Positions 34,472 to 46,831 of a stretch of DNA of 64,000 bases are shown here, one piece after another (the stretch's first letter is position 1; each line of letters opens with the position of its first letter). The notes under the pieces were generated by a model. The model saw only the letters and a program-made list of their open reading frames with translations, searched no databases and had not been told where the DNA came from. A program made the position numbers and the translations under genes. This DNA is from Pseudoscleropodium purum (Eukaryota; Streptophyta; Bryopsida; Hypnales; Brachytheciaceae), in NCBI GenBank assembly GCA_963969395.1, contig OZ017802.1:3598501-3662500 (forward strand). The letters run 5' to 3'.

Positions 34472-37400
34472 TCACATCAGCAGCTCCCTGAGTGGCATGG
34501 GTTGTTGGCAGGAGTCGATCACCTCTGTAATCGCGGCATGTGTCTCTGCGCTGAGCATGTTCAACGACAAATGGAATGCCTGTAAAACGGAAGGCAAAAC
34601 AAGTCATTAAAATGTAATGTCAATATTACTCATGACTGAAAAGGCATAGGCTCCATCAGAAATATTTTCTTACCCCCGTCACTAAGCCAGCACCATACAA
34701 AAACGAATATAACAGGCATACAGTTTAGCTAACTTACATTAGCTCGATCATTCACGACAGGAGTACTGTATAATCATTAATTCAATCCACTAGAATTCCA
34801 ATACTTCAGTTACCAGGAATGGGACGGCAATATAACAGGAGTACTCGAGCGTCGAGTAACCAATACTTGAAAGCGATTACAGAGGGATCCAGATCACGTA
34901 CCAAAAATCGCTCCATAACAGGAACCAACGAGCTTAGATCGTCTCCAGGTAGGAGTTGAGCAATAGCAAGGCGAACCACATCACTGCAACCACGAGTGAA
35001 TTAACAGACACTATTCTTAGCAAAAGGCGAGGAAGGGAAGTAATTAAAAGGAACAGAAATCACACATGCAGTCGTCAGGAATCAAAGAAAATTATAGACT
35101 TTAGAAAGGTACACAAATACCTCTCCAACGATAAGAAAGCAAGCAACACTGCGGTGTAAGCCTCAACAATCATATCCTCTGCTTCCCGCTCCCCCTCCGA
35201 AATATTCACTTCCTCGTCCACCTAATATTCACAGCAAACAATCAATTAGATCCTCAAAATCCTTAATAAACTCCCAGAACTAATTAAATTAGGGAAATTT
35301 TAAAAAATTGGAACTGGTGATCCAGATGACTCTAAAATATCAAAATCAGTCACAAGATGACGTCGAGCTTTTACAAGACAGAGCCCTCGAACAATAACTG
35401 ACGCTGAGCTAACTGTAGAGACTCGGCTAATATAAATGACAACGATCCCATCACGAATGTATTAATGAATGATTATGACCCCAAAAATCGCCACCCCTAG
35501 AGATATGTGAACATATACCCTCAGTATCAATACAGTCTGCAGACCTATTCCCGATGAAACAACGGAGATCAACTTCTAATCGCACATACACGGATAATGA
35601 AAATGAAACGCTACCACCTGTTTCACTAAATTAGACTCACCTCAGATGTCATTTTCTCTTCTGCTGCCTCTGCTGCCTCCCCTGCCCCTTGCTTGCTCAG
35701 AAACAAAGCGCAAAGCAGAGCAAGCATTCCATATTTACTCGACACGCTGCCTCTTTTGGCGGCTATATGTGGCGGCAAATCTACATCTAAGGTTGCTAAT
35801 CGAGACCTGTGAAATCCACAAAAACTCTCAGTAATTACACAAGTTCAACATCCCAAATGATCAAGTAAGTTGAAGTACAGTGGAATGAACAACACACAGT
35901 GCAGATGAAAACTGCAACCAACCTGTTTCCCTCATCCCTCTCAACAAGGTTGCATAGAACACCTAGAGCTACTACCACCATCTCCAAATCTTCGTCTGTG
36001 TCGCTGTCTTTTCCTTTCAATTTTCCATACGATGAACCGGGCACTTGCAATGCCTCAACGGAGGGTTTGGGAAAGTATGCCACCAACAGCGATGAAACTG
36101 CATCAAGGCCTCCACAATTTGCCACTTGTCGACATCCAACTGGATTATTATTTGTAAGGTTCATAAGGACCTAACACATAGTCAATTGAATAAAATAAGG
36201 TTAGAAACATGCAAATGAAAGCCCGCAAAATATTAATAGATAAAATGGGACGATCGGACTTGCACTAAGAAACCAAACTATGAATATAAGTAGCACAATC
36301 AACTGAGATACATGTAACAGTAATAGAGAACTAGTATACGTACCTTGACACCAGATAACAGACACTCTGCCAAATGAGGACTAGGCTCTCTATAATCTTC
36401 TGCACTCTTTCTCAATACAGCAGGATCTTGACCATCAGATGGTTCTCTGCGTCCACTGGCTTTTGCAGTGTCGCTTGCCTCTTCTACTATCCCTAATTTC
36501 CTTCCTCTCTTCTTGCTTGCCTTTTCTGATCCCAAGTCCAATTCAAAATCATCAAATGCGAATGGGTCCTGTGAATCATCTATGGGAGAGCTTTCTTTTC
36601 GCTTCAAAAGTAAGGCTTCCGACGATGGCTTTGCCTCATGCGCACCAGATGATGAAGTTCCAGATATTCGCAGCAAAGATCTTGAAAACAGTGTTTCTGG
36701 AGGGGCTGACTTTTGTTTGGAAAGTGGATTTTCAACACTGCTACTGACGGACTGCCTTCTGTGCGCTTCAGATTTAAGTCTCAAGAGAGCTTTTCCTGGC
36801 CCCTTTTTGCTAGCCTCGTTGAAGACACTCCTGTTGACAGCTCCAAAAGCTGCAAGCAAGAAAAAAAACCAAGTCCCCTTGAATACATCCGGACATAATA
36901 ATTTCATGAGAATAGAGTGACCTTGCTATTAAATATTTCTTACAAGAAGGCTAGAATACAAGAACATGACTTGAAAATGCCAACATTCACAGAGGTCTCC
37001 ATCTGTAAATTTTGTAAGACTGGTACTCAGTGCCACAAGGGGTCCGAGCACGATGCCATTTTCATATACAGTTCAGAATAACTCTATTTGATGGAAACGT
37101 CTTGAAGAAATGTAATATTAAAAGTTTCAAAATAAACTTGAGGACACACCCACCCGACTATGAGGCATCTCTCAAGAGATAAGAACCAAACAAGATACTT
37201 TGATGTAGCTCAGAGCGAGTTGACAGGGACTAGAAACTTTTTTAAAGTTAAATATTTCTAGAAGCATAAATCTGGTACGAGGAATGATGCAGGACTAAGA
37301 GTATCATATGTGTTTTTCAACATCGGTAAGATGAACTATCTGTAGTCTACTGCTGACACTCCTACAAATTGGGGCATGCGTGTTCTCTGTATATTCTAGC

Positions 37401-40400
37401 AAGAGTTTTAGGCAAGCATTGCACTGTTGGCACTTACACTTCAGACTTGATGAAGCAGAATTCTCAGTCATCTTGTCCATTTTCTTAGTAGCTTTTGCAC
37501 CACGTAGCTCCAGATTGCACTGATCACGTGTCTCTTTCCTCTCCTTGTGACAGTCAGCAAGCTCTGCTCACCACAGCACACTCATTACAAAAGAGGCAAC
37601 CTATTGAACTACAGTATCAATGAAATAGGGCTTCGAATGCATCTCTTCGTTCGAGAAATTCAAAGACAGGAGCTCACCAGACAACAACTTGATCGTGGCG
37701 ATGATGAGTGCAATAAAAGTATCCGGAGCATCCCTGCTACCCCGAGGTAGTCTCAACTCTAACAGATGTCTCTGCAAACCAAAATCAATTCAGATTGACA
37801 AGCATCAGATACAAACCAGATTGACATATCAACCACTTCAAACCCATGCCGCACTGCAGTTCATCACCTCGACTAAACGAACACAAACAAGTATTTTCTC
37901 GTTCTACAAAACTCACCTGATTCTGCTCGCTGAGAAAAGTCACATTTTCCATGACAAGAAGGCACCTCAGTAGCATACCCACTCCTCCGTTTTTCTCACA
38001 TTTTTCGAGTGCCGTAAAGTACCTGCTCTTACTCCCCCCTTCGGCCTCTTCGGCCTCCAACGCTTCCTGCGATGGCCATGGACTTAGAGAGGGAGTTCCA
38101 AAATCCTCAGGATATTCCGAGGCACATAGTCTTCCCCAACGAACAGATCAGTGGTAGATTGGGAGGAAGCATTACCTAAAGAATCTGAGGCCCTTCAAAA
38201 TGGGTGTTAATTACATCACGAGACAGTCTTTGAAATAGGAATGCTGAGTACGGAAAACAGATGGAACAGCCAAGTCTCAAGAGAAAAAGGTTACGAGGTA
38301 CACGATCACAAGGGAAGCTATAACTCTAAAGGTTAAACTATCACCTCCACTGAAATGTGCCAGCACATGACCCATTAGCAGGTACATACTCAGTTATGGC
38401 ATTATAGACTCCCTGTAGCACTTTGACATATCGAGAGCAAATGTTATTGCAAAATTCGTAAGCCAAAATCAAGGCACCATCAATTTTCAGACGTTCACCC
38501 TCTCCGTTCAACTTGACCACGTGAAGAGATACTAAGTCATGATCATCGTATATGAGTACCCGTATGTTCCGCAGGCAACCAGCGGCTAGGTCACATATGG
38601 TATCAAGACCTCCAAGCTCTCGAAGTCTCTCTTTGAAAAACCCACTCATTCTTCGTGCGGCCCCAGAATTATCTGCCAAAATTTGCGAGAAAGAAGAGCA
38701 CAATGTCAAAACGCAAAACAAGTCTCGAACCGTCCCACAACGTATAAAAGCGAATTCGAGATTATTGAAATGGAGGGAGTACAACACTATAACACTAATT
38801 CTTCCCCCAAATGGAAAATTTTCAATTACAAATAATATTAGTAAAAAGAGGTAATCAAACACTAGGCTTCAAGAATAAGGACTAGCCGCCCAGGACTCCA
38901 TTAACTCGAAATGTGTGGAGTAACGAAAGTTCAGATATGATTTACCCTCAAGCACAACAGGAGAGATGCATGCTTTCTCAACTGTCAACAATGCCAGCCA
39001 CTTCGATGAAACCTCTTGTCCAAGCAAAAATCCACTTGTCTCATCCTTGTTCAAATGAACAAAAGGGCTTTTCTCATCTTTAGCAAATAACTGATGTACC
39101 TCAGCTACAACTGCTGCTCCGGCCTTATCAACTCCCGAGCTTACATTCCCGCTTTTCAATCGGAATGCAAGACCAGCCAGCTTGTTGCCAACCGTTGATG
39201 AAGCTTTATTTGCTGGCCGGGAAAGGGACGAGCCTAATAATCCCATTAAAAAGCGCACACATGATGCAGAATCAAACAACTCCTCGTTCTGACCCTGATA
39301 CAACCATAAGCAGGCCATAATTGTCAGAACACAATGCAAGGAAGCACTCCAATTGAAGTCATATAACAGCAGATGACACAGCTCCATGATTAGGTTTGCT
39401 CATCTCTTTCTGTTCACATAGCTCGTATGCATTTGCAGGACGTAGAATGCTTACAGCATACTTCATTACTAAGGAAGACTTGTGCTTTGACTTCTGCTAA
39501 AGTAGACTTCATCGGTTCTACACGCCATAATCTATAGATAGGAACAATACATTAGGGTCATAGGTCAACACAGCTGCTGCAAACGAACAAGCTGCGCTAT
39601 TTTTCAACAATTCCCAAGACCAACACTGTGTGCGTTCAACCTTACATCAAGAGCAAGAAAATACAGTACAGCGGCTGCTGCTAGAGCCAGAGGAGGATCA
39701 TCCAACGGAAGAGCCACAACTGAATCGAAGAGAGGTTTCACCAACCTGGGAAAACAAGTACAAAGAGGCATCAAGACATGCTTTTAGGGTAAATGCACAC
39801 AACTCCAGACAAACCAGTTCATGGACGCAAGGCCGCAATCCATCAGTAATTAAGGGCTAAGCCATGAAAGAATATATGTCGAGATTTGTCGAGCCTCACG
39901 AGGCTAACAAACTAAACTTCACCATGGACACGAAGAATAGCAGACTAGTCCACCATAACCCTCGGCATACAAGGGTCCTTCGAGGTCAAGTTTAGGAAAA
40001 TACCCATGAGTTCTTAACAAACGTCGCCGCTGCATCGAGCCACATAATGATAGAAGGGACTGAAGACTAGCTCGTTGGACACGCAAGGGTTGCCCAGGCT
40101 TCAGGCCATCTAATGCGAAATTGGCTTCATCCATGTGTGCCATCAGCTCTCCAGATTCCTGAGCTTCTAGCAAAGTTGCTGTTGCCGGAGTGGTAGGTCC
40201 CCAACTGTTTGCCGAGATACCCGTCCCGCCCCATTCAGACCTTGGATTGGGAAATCTGTCAGATGCTTCATCACTATCCAGAACCAATTTCTCCTTGAAA
40301 GTATCTCCATTCACATCTTGACTGTTTTGAGAAGAAAGAGGGGGTACATTTGGGATAACACTTCCGTTCTCCACCTGTCTATTAGACCATACCGGCGGTC

Positions 40401-40981
40401 GCGACCTTGTAAACCCAGTCAAGGTACTCCCATCCGGTAAACCCTCTGGTGGCAGGGTCCAGTTCTCGCTCTCGGGTGGCCACCAGCAAGACTCCTGGGG
40501 GGGAAAGAAACAATACGTAAGAATCCATGATTCGAGAACAATCGGCTTGAGATTTACCTAGACTTCTGGATTTATTTTGTCGACACGTTTTGAAAATTTA
40601 TCCAAGTCAGGTTGAGAAGTTGATTTCAAACGAAGGCGAGGTGGTCAAACCTAGAGCAGAAAGCAATGAATCCAAAATAAGAGGAATAATCGCACAGAAA
40701 GTACATGTCAGATACAAAATGGAACGTGCAACTAGATTTTAGAATCGTTCAAACGCAACACAACAACCTAAAACTTAGAGTGCCATATGAAACTTCACAT
40801 GAATAACGGTTACGCTTCTCATTAGTACCTGTGACGACGGGAATGCCTCCTGCGAGAGGGGGAATGTTTCCTGAGAGCTACTCCATGGAGAGTCCTGGGA
40901 TTGGGAACTCTCGCCCCCGAATCCACCATCGGACAGGCTACGCCCAGTCCGACTCCGCCGTTGATATGTTCTCACAATCAT
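34472..40981 (-). CDS. WAPL: WAPL, cohesin-release factor (wings apart-like)
   Basis: Plant WAPL opens the cohesin ring together with PDS5 and removes cohesin from chromosomes in mitosis and meiosis; it acts in the nucleus.

Fourteen exons (5' to 3'): 40981-40829, 40494-40004, 39745-39646, 39294-38946, 38672-38560, 38105-37917, 37771-37678, 37563-37438, 36849-36344, 36170-35923, 35806-35641, 35221-35121, 34983-34902, 34579-34472. All junctions are GT-AG and in phase, giving 941 residues, close to other plant WAPLs. The start is the MIVRTYQRRSR motif typical of the family; an upstream in-frame ATG at 41,062 lacks conservation signs.

Recognisable blocks: the LLEAQESGELMAHMDEANFA helix in exon 2 with LLSLCGSMQRRRLLRTHG, ELGGLDTICDLAAGCLRNI (exon 5), MENVTFLSEQNQ (exon 6), a disordered Ser-rich middle (exon 9), VLMNLTNNNPVGCRQVA (exon 10) and the C-terminal helices (exons 12-14). 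The exon 6 acceptor (CCTGAG|GAT) is the least certain. Confidence 0.93.
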
Positions 40982-42300
40982 ACTACTGGATAGAAACTCC
41001 AAGCCTCTCCTCTCCTCTCTTGGTGTAAAAAGCACGCACCGCTTCCACCCTGTACATATCACTAAAGAATAGAGCCTCCGTACTTCAAGAAATAATGATG
41101 CAGCAGAAACGATTCGATTCTTAATTCATCGCAAAGCCTCCTTCCTCTTTGAAACGCCTATTACAAACCGCTTCGATTTACTACTGCCAGCGATTCATAA
41201 CAGCCTAATCGCTGCAATTTGCTCCACCCTCCAGAACTCTCCAGCCTCATGCTCTCCATTTACATTCCGACGCGCTCCATCCCGATTCAATCAAATAAAG
41301 TATCCTCAAGCTCCTCCAGGACGAAACACTGCACAAATGACCCCAACCGAAATTCCTTCAAACAACTAAACCTCTCACCTAATTCTCCTCAAATACAAAA
41401 TCCTCAATCTCCACCTCTCTTTACACTCCACTAATCAATCCACGCTCTTACCAATCATTTCCGTCACGACAAATCATTACAGTCTCAGAAAACCACTAAT
41501 CACTCAAAATGCGCCTGAACAAACCAAAACATTAAAAAATATAAAATGAAAAAATGAAAAAACCTTTATCTACACAAGCCTCAATCACTCCCATTACAAA
41601 AAGGCCGTGGTCGACCTAACGACCTCTGAAACCACAGTTCTCTCTAGTTTTTCAAACTCAGTCATCCCGCCGCAATCCATAGTGCACGCCCTTAGATTCT
41701 CCCGAACAGCCTCACCAAACTAAAAAAACTCAATGACCTAACTTAACCTCGCTCCAGAACGCGAAACACACGCCTCCCATTCCACGCAGACAATGGCTGC
41801 AGCCAACTGACCTGTCATAAGTGGGCCACTTGCCGAGCGATCAATAGAAGCAACAACAGCGCAGTGGAGACTTCACCATCCTAAGCACGACATCAGGGTT
41901 AGAGAAGGACATGCCGTAGACGCGGGGTAACGTAGCAGTGGTTTGTAAGGATTTGAAAAGGCTGCGGTGGAAGGAACAGGAGCAGGGGAAGCAGAAATGC
42001 GCAGACAAAGTAGGAGAGAGAGACAACGGGGAAGGGGGGACAGGAAAGGGAAGGAGACGCTCGGACGAACAGACGAGACAGATGAACGAAGGAGAAAACG
42101 AACGAAAGGGGTAACGTTGACGAAAAATGGTGGGAAGGACGGAATGTGTCGACGAGGATTATGAGAAACGAGCATTGTACTGAACAGGCAGCCCTCCGTA
42201 AGTGTTAGGGTCGGGCGCAGACAATACTCCGTGATATTAAATGATATGACACGTATGGAGTGTAAACATTTAACACTTAAGAAAATAGACCTCAATTATA
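40982..42300 (-). promoter_or_regulatory. WAPL 5' UTR and promoter region
   Basis: GC rises from the AT-rich flank at about 42,250 and the minus strand is strongly pyrimidine-rich (CTCTCTCC tracts at 41,990-42,060), as in plant 5' leaders. Minus-strand open frames here (41,873-42,295 and 41,841-42,026) are Ser/Pro-rich products of that composition and I do not call them genes; they could act as upstream ORFs. No TATA box is assigned. Confidence 0.45.
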
Positions 42301-42985
42301 TGTAATATTTATGAAAATAAATTTTACAAGACTTCAAATGTAAATAAATAACATTTATAAAAATAAAAGGATGAAAGTACAAAAAATATGAGTTATCATT
42401 CATCTAAGTTGGTTGGAAAAAAAAAAGAATGTGCAATAGTTTGATGAGATCCTTTCATACACTAAGATTGTACTTGCTTTTGAAGTGCTTGGATATTCTT
42501 GATGAATCACATAATGTCATCAGGTCTTTGCTCCAAAACTTTCTTTGAAGTCTCAAGTGCATTACCAATATCTTTGAATCCCACAACTTTTTTAAACTTT
42601 TTCCAATTTCACCACAACTATATTGCAATTTTTCTTAACTTTATCACTTATTGAAGGCAAATCGATTTGAAAGTAGAGAGCTCAACATTTCATATCACTA
42701 AACACTTAACACTTGATAGTGTATATTTTACAAAAGCATAAATCTCCATAACACATATGAGATTTTAATACTTTTGAAGGGTTGACTATATGTGTATCCA
42801 AACTAGTATGTATGTCACATATATGATGGAGGTCTTGACAATGTTCATTTCTTGACAAACAACTTGATCTCTTGTTTATTGATTATTTTGACAATACTTG
42901 GACCAAAACTTGCAATGCTTTGTGTTCCACTATATTAGATCACAAATCTATTAACTCCTAAAGGACTAAGGGGATTGAGTATAGC

Positions 42986-43228
42986 CATTAGATGTTTTCA
43001 GCCCCTATAGAGAGCTACAAATTCCCTTAGGTTCCCAAACTACACCACAATAATTGCCTAACATGGTAGAGAAAGTGACATGTCATATAACATTATTTTA
43101 ATTTATTATTATTTTTTCATTCTAAATTATTTTTAAAATTTTGACAACAAACATTCTTTAATTGCTAGAGAACAATAAAGAGAATGGGCCTACAACGGCC
43201 CTCCCAACCCCCCTAAAATCCTCTAATG
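42986..43228. mobile_element. CATTAG-family MITE, copy 4
   Basis: 243 bp, with ends CATTAGATGTTTTCAGCCCC and CCCCCCTAAAATCCTCTAATG. Only about 220 bp separate it from copy 5. The left end is more diverged than the right. Confidence 0.68.
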
Positions 43229-43450
43229 TCTTGTTTTCTTAATTAGCTCTTGTTATAAGTATAATTCTTCATTTCTACAGTCTAATGGTGAGATCACTTT
43301 GTCATTTTCTATGTAGATTTTCTTCCACTACCTTGCTTTGTTGTCATTGATTTTGTTTATATATAATATTAATATAATACCAATACTATTATACTATTGG
43401 TTTCTTCAAGATTTGGAAAAGTTGTTCAATTAAAACAACTAAGGAATAGA

Positions 43451-43746
43451 CATTAGATGTTTTTTGGGGGTTCTAGAGGGCCATCTAGGCCTATTCCAAA
43501 CTCTGTTCCACCAACAATCCGGTATCAGCCGTTGTCAAAAAAAAAATTACAAAAAAAAATTCTTTTTTGAAAATTTTAAAATACAAAAAAGGCTGAAAAC
43601 TTCTTCTTTTTTGAAAAAAAAAAAAAATTACATGGCAATTGTCATGCCACATCACACAACTATTGCAGGGCAATGCGTTGAGTCTAGAAACCCAGCTAAA
43701 TGCAGGGGAACTCACAACCTCTCAAGGGTTGAAATCTCATCTAATA
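43451..43746. mobile_element. CATTAG-family MITE, copy 5
   Basis: 296 bp, with ends CATTAGATGTTTTTTGGGGG and TTGAAATCTCATCTAATA. The interior shares GGCAATTGTCATGCCACATC, GAGTCTAGAAACCC and GGGGAACTCACAACC with copies 2 and 3. A 105-codon open frame across it is a by-product of A-rich sequence. Confidence 0.72.
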
Positions 43747-46700
43747 TGAAGTTGTCCCTTTTTACTTTGATTCATCAATAAGTAGTTGTCCCTTGTTTGT
43801 GTCTTTTGTAGTCTTCATATAGAGAACAATAGAAAAGAGTGAAAACTTCTAGACTTTAATTTATAGAAACTTACAACATTAGCATAAAAGATATTGCTAG
43901 AAGTGTAGATATGCTATTAGCTAAAAATTTTGAAGTATAAAAATCTTTGGAGGTTTAGAGGGGATTTTTTAAAAGTTTTTTGGTGTTTTGAAACATTGAT
44001 TGACCTTGGTACAATAAAACAAATGAAGATGACAATGTAAAATAAGCGTTGTTGACTTTATTTCTAATTACCAAGGTGATTTTGTAATTTTTTATATTAT
44101 TTATTTTCACATTTTTAGAAATTAGTAGGACATTTCCAAGGTAGTTTTAGAAATGATTGGATTAGCCTTTAGGATAATTGTAGAAGTTGCAAAAGAGTTT
44201 TTAATGGTAATTTTAAAGTTATCAAAGTTGTAGATGAAAAAAATGATTGGATGAAAGTTTTAATGGTTAAGTTCCAAACTTATAATATACTTTAAGAAAA
44301 GTCAAAATTGAGTTAGAACTTCAAAACTTACACATGGTTGAATTATAATGATTAGACTTTGTGTTTTAGATTTAAAAATCACTAACTAATAGGATAAAGT
44401 CAAAATAATTAAAGTATCATATATATATAGAGATATCTTAGACTAGTTTCCAAAGTATCATATAACTTTTTAAATGAACAAATAGCTAGAAGTTTCCATT
44501 AGATGAAGTTTGAAAGAAAGTTATGAAGGTTGTTGATAAAATGATGATTTATGGATGAAATTTAAAGGTCAAACCATAAGCCTATAGTAGATCTAAAGTG
44601 AATTTCAAATTAGCACAATATCATGGATTTAAATAAAAGGTGCACAAATTATAGATGAATGAAGTAATAGGATGAAAGTCCAAAGATAGCATGAAAATAA
44701 TAAAGCCAAAAAGTAGATTTTAGAAATTAATTTAACTATTAATCCCCAGTTTAACTAATTTTGGACAATCCATAGTCCGTAAATAACCTTGCATCTATAG
44801 ATGAATGGTGAAAGTATAATCTATATATAGTCCAAATGTAAATTTTTGAGTTAAAATGGATAGCTCTCATCATGTCAAATCAAATGAAATTAAGAAAAAT
44901 AAAATATAGATTAGTATCGACTACTAGCCAATACATTTTCTATTACAAAGAAAGTTCATAATTCATGAATAAGTCCATAATTAGTTAAATCAGGGTTTAA
45001 ACTAGAAGTGTATGAAAATTGAAGTATAGAACCTAGATTATAAACTAGACTTACGATTAACCTTGAAGCGCTCTAATATCCATATTCTGGACAATGAATA
45101 GAGCGCTTTCAGGCATTGTTTAGTGTAGCAAACTTTTCATTCATCCAATCTAAAACTTGAATCTTGAAGAAAAAACCTTCTTTAATGACCATTTTTTTGA
45201 AATTGCAATAAATGATATTTTGTAAAAAGATTGAGGCGATAAGCCAAAATGTGCAAAAAATTGAAAAAAAGATTGAGGCGTTTAGGGGTTAGATCATTGT
45301 TATAAAAGATAAATATATATGAGTGAAGTTTTTTGTATTTAAAACTCATTTAAGATTTTAGGCCCTATAACTTTTTATAGAAAAATTCAAATGGAGTGTG
45401 TCACACTATTTAAGATTGTATATATAATATTCTACAACAAAATATTAAATTAAAATAATCATTAAATTTTATTTTGACCTCTAGGATTTAAGCCTAGATT
45501 GAATGAAAATCCTAAAAAATATAGCTTTTATAATTTAGGAAATTTGCACATAGTGTTTTGCTTTAATTCTTAAAGGACAGACCCATGACCACTGATTTCA
45601 AGCCTCACTTCCCATCACTCAATTTTCTACCATTTTGCAACTAGATATGAATGAAATTTTTATATTTATTTTTTAGAGATGGAACTACATTTCTTCTATA
45701 ATTCATAAATCTTTTAGAATTCTTTGTGAAAAATTGAATTTTTTTGAGAATTTTTGAAGAAAAAGTGAAGAAAAATCATATCAAATAGAAAAATATTTCA
45801 AAAAATCAGAAAATTTCACCATGTGTGTATATTATGGTAACAAACATCATGGTGTAAACTCAATTTCCGTATCATTCTATAATTAAAAAATAATAGACAT
45901 TGAAATGCATCCAAAGTTCAAATTGCAATAAAGTATTCAATAGTAGGAATTTTTACAAAATTCAAATTGGAGTAGAAACTAGAGTAGATGACCTTCATTT
46001 TGTTAGTTGGGCTCAAATTCAAAAAATATCATTTTTGTGGAGAAATTTCAGATTTAGAGCAGGGAGCAACAACTTCCCAAAATACACAAAAATAGCATAT
46101 TTTGTGATTCGTTTTTTAAACTAACTTCTCATTTACTTGAAGACAAACACTAGCACTACTACAAACTAAATTGAAGACTCTTCATAACCTACCATGAAAG
46201 GTCAACAACATAAAAAGTGGATGAAAAAATGGTTCCAATCTTTGTATAGACCACAGTAATATAATCCAGAAGCTACGAGATGGCTTTGGCGGCATTATTG
46301 GGTTATAACTTAGAAATTTTCTATTGTATGCTTGAAATTCAATTAGAGAGCCCAAGGGACATATACATGTATATCTCACATACACATACATCCAAGGAAT
46401 ATTTTATGGCACATTATAAGTAATGACTTTAAATATAATTATTCTATAATATTTCATGAACATTCTAAATATATGATCTTGTATGATTTTGTAGACTCTA
46501 TATGTTACTTCTAAAAAATATAATTCTTAAGTCCAAATATTAAAATGCACTATAGAGGTTGGACTCACATAGATTTCTACTTTTTGGCTAGTATTTTCTT
46601 TGAAGAACAACCACATCTCACCAAAATTAAAAATTTTAATTTAAAACTAAAAATATCTATAATTCAGTTCTACAATTTCTATGTTTAGGGGTGGAGATAT

Positions 46701-46754
46701 AGTATACACATCTTCTATGCCTTTTTCCATCAATCATGTAACTAAAAGAGGAAG
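43747..46754. other. AT-rich intergenic DNA
   Basis: No gene seen. A small hairpin at 45,065-45,110 is listed separately. TTTAGGGGTTAGATCATTG near 45,281 resembles the end motif of the 4,516-5,475 element. Confidence 0.55.
45065..45110. repeat. Short inverted repeat
   Basis: GAAGCGCTCTA and TAGAGCGCTTTC face each other across about 23 bases. The stem is GC-rich in an otherwise AT-rich area. It is not followed by a T run and is not an obvious terminator. Confidence 0.6.
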
Positions 46755-46831
46755 ATTGAACAAAACAAAGCATGATTTAAGTCAAAATTTAAATTAAGTT
46801 GTATTGAATCACATGCTTTGTTTTGTTCAAT
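46755..46831. repeat. Perfect 20-bp inverted repeat (hairpin)
   Basis: ATTGAACAAAACAAAGCATG (46,755-46,774) is repeated exactly inverted at 46,812-46,831 across a 37-base AT-rich loop. It could be a very small foldback element or a small-RNA hairpin. No target duplication is clear. Confidence 0.85.

Noticed and set aside
36439..36920. Plus-strand open frames of 102 and 150 codons inside WAPL
   Set aside because: Antisense to WAPL exon 9, a long Ser-rich exon whose codons happen to leave the opposite strand open.
41841..42295. Minus-strand Ser/Pro-rich frames upstream of WAPL
   Set aside because: They match the CT-rich 5' leader and do not join in phase to the MIVRTY start.
43464..43781. 105-codon plus-strand frame
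   Set aside because: It spans MITE copy 5 and its A-rich interior; Lys/Phe-rich with no conserved motif.
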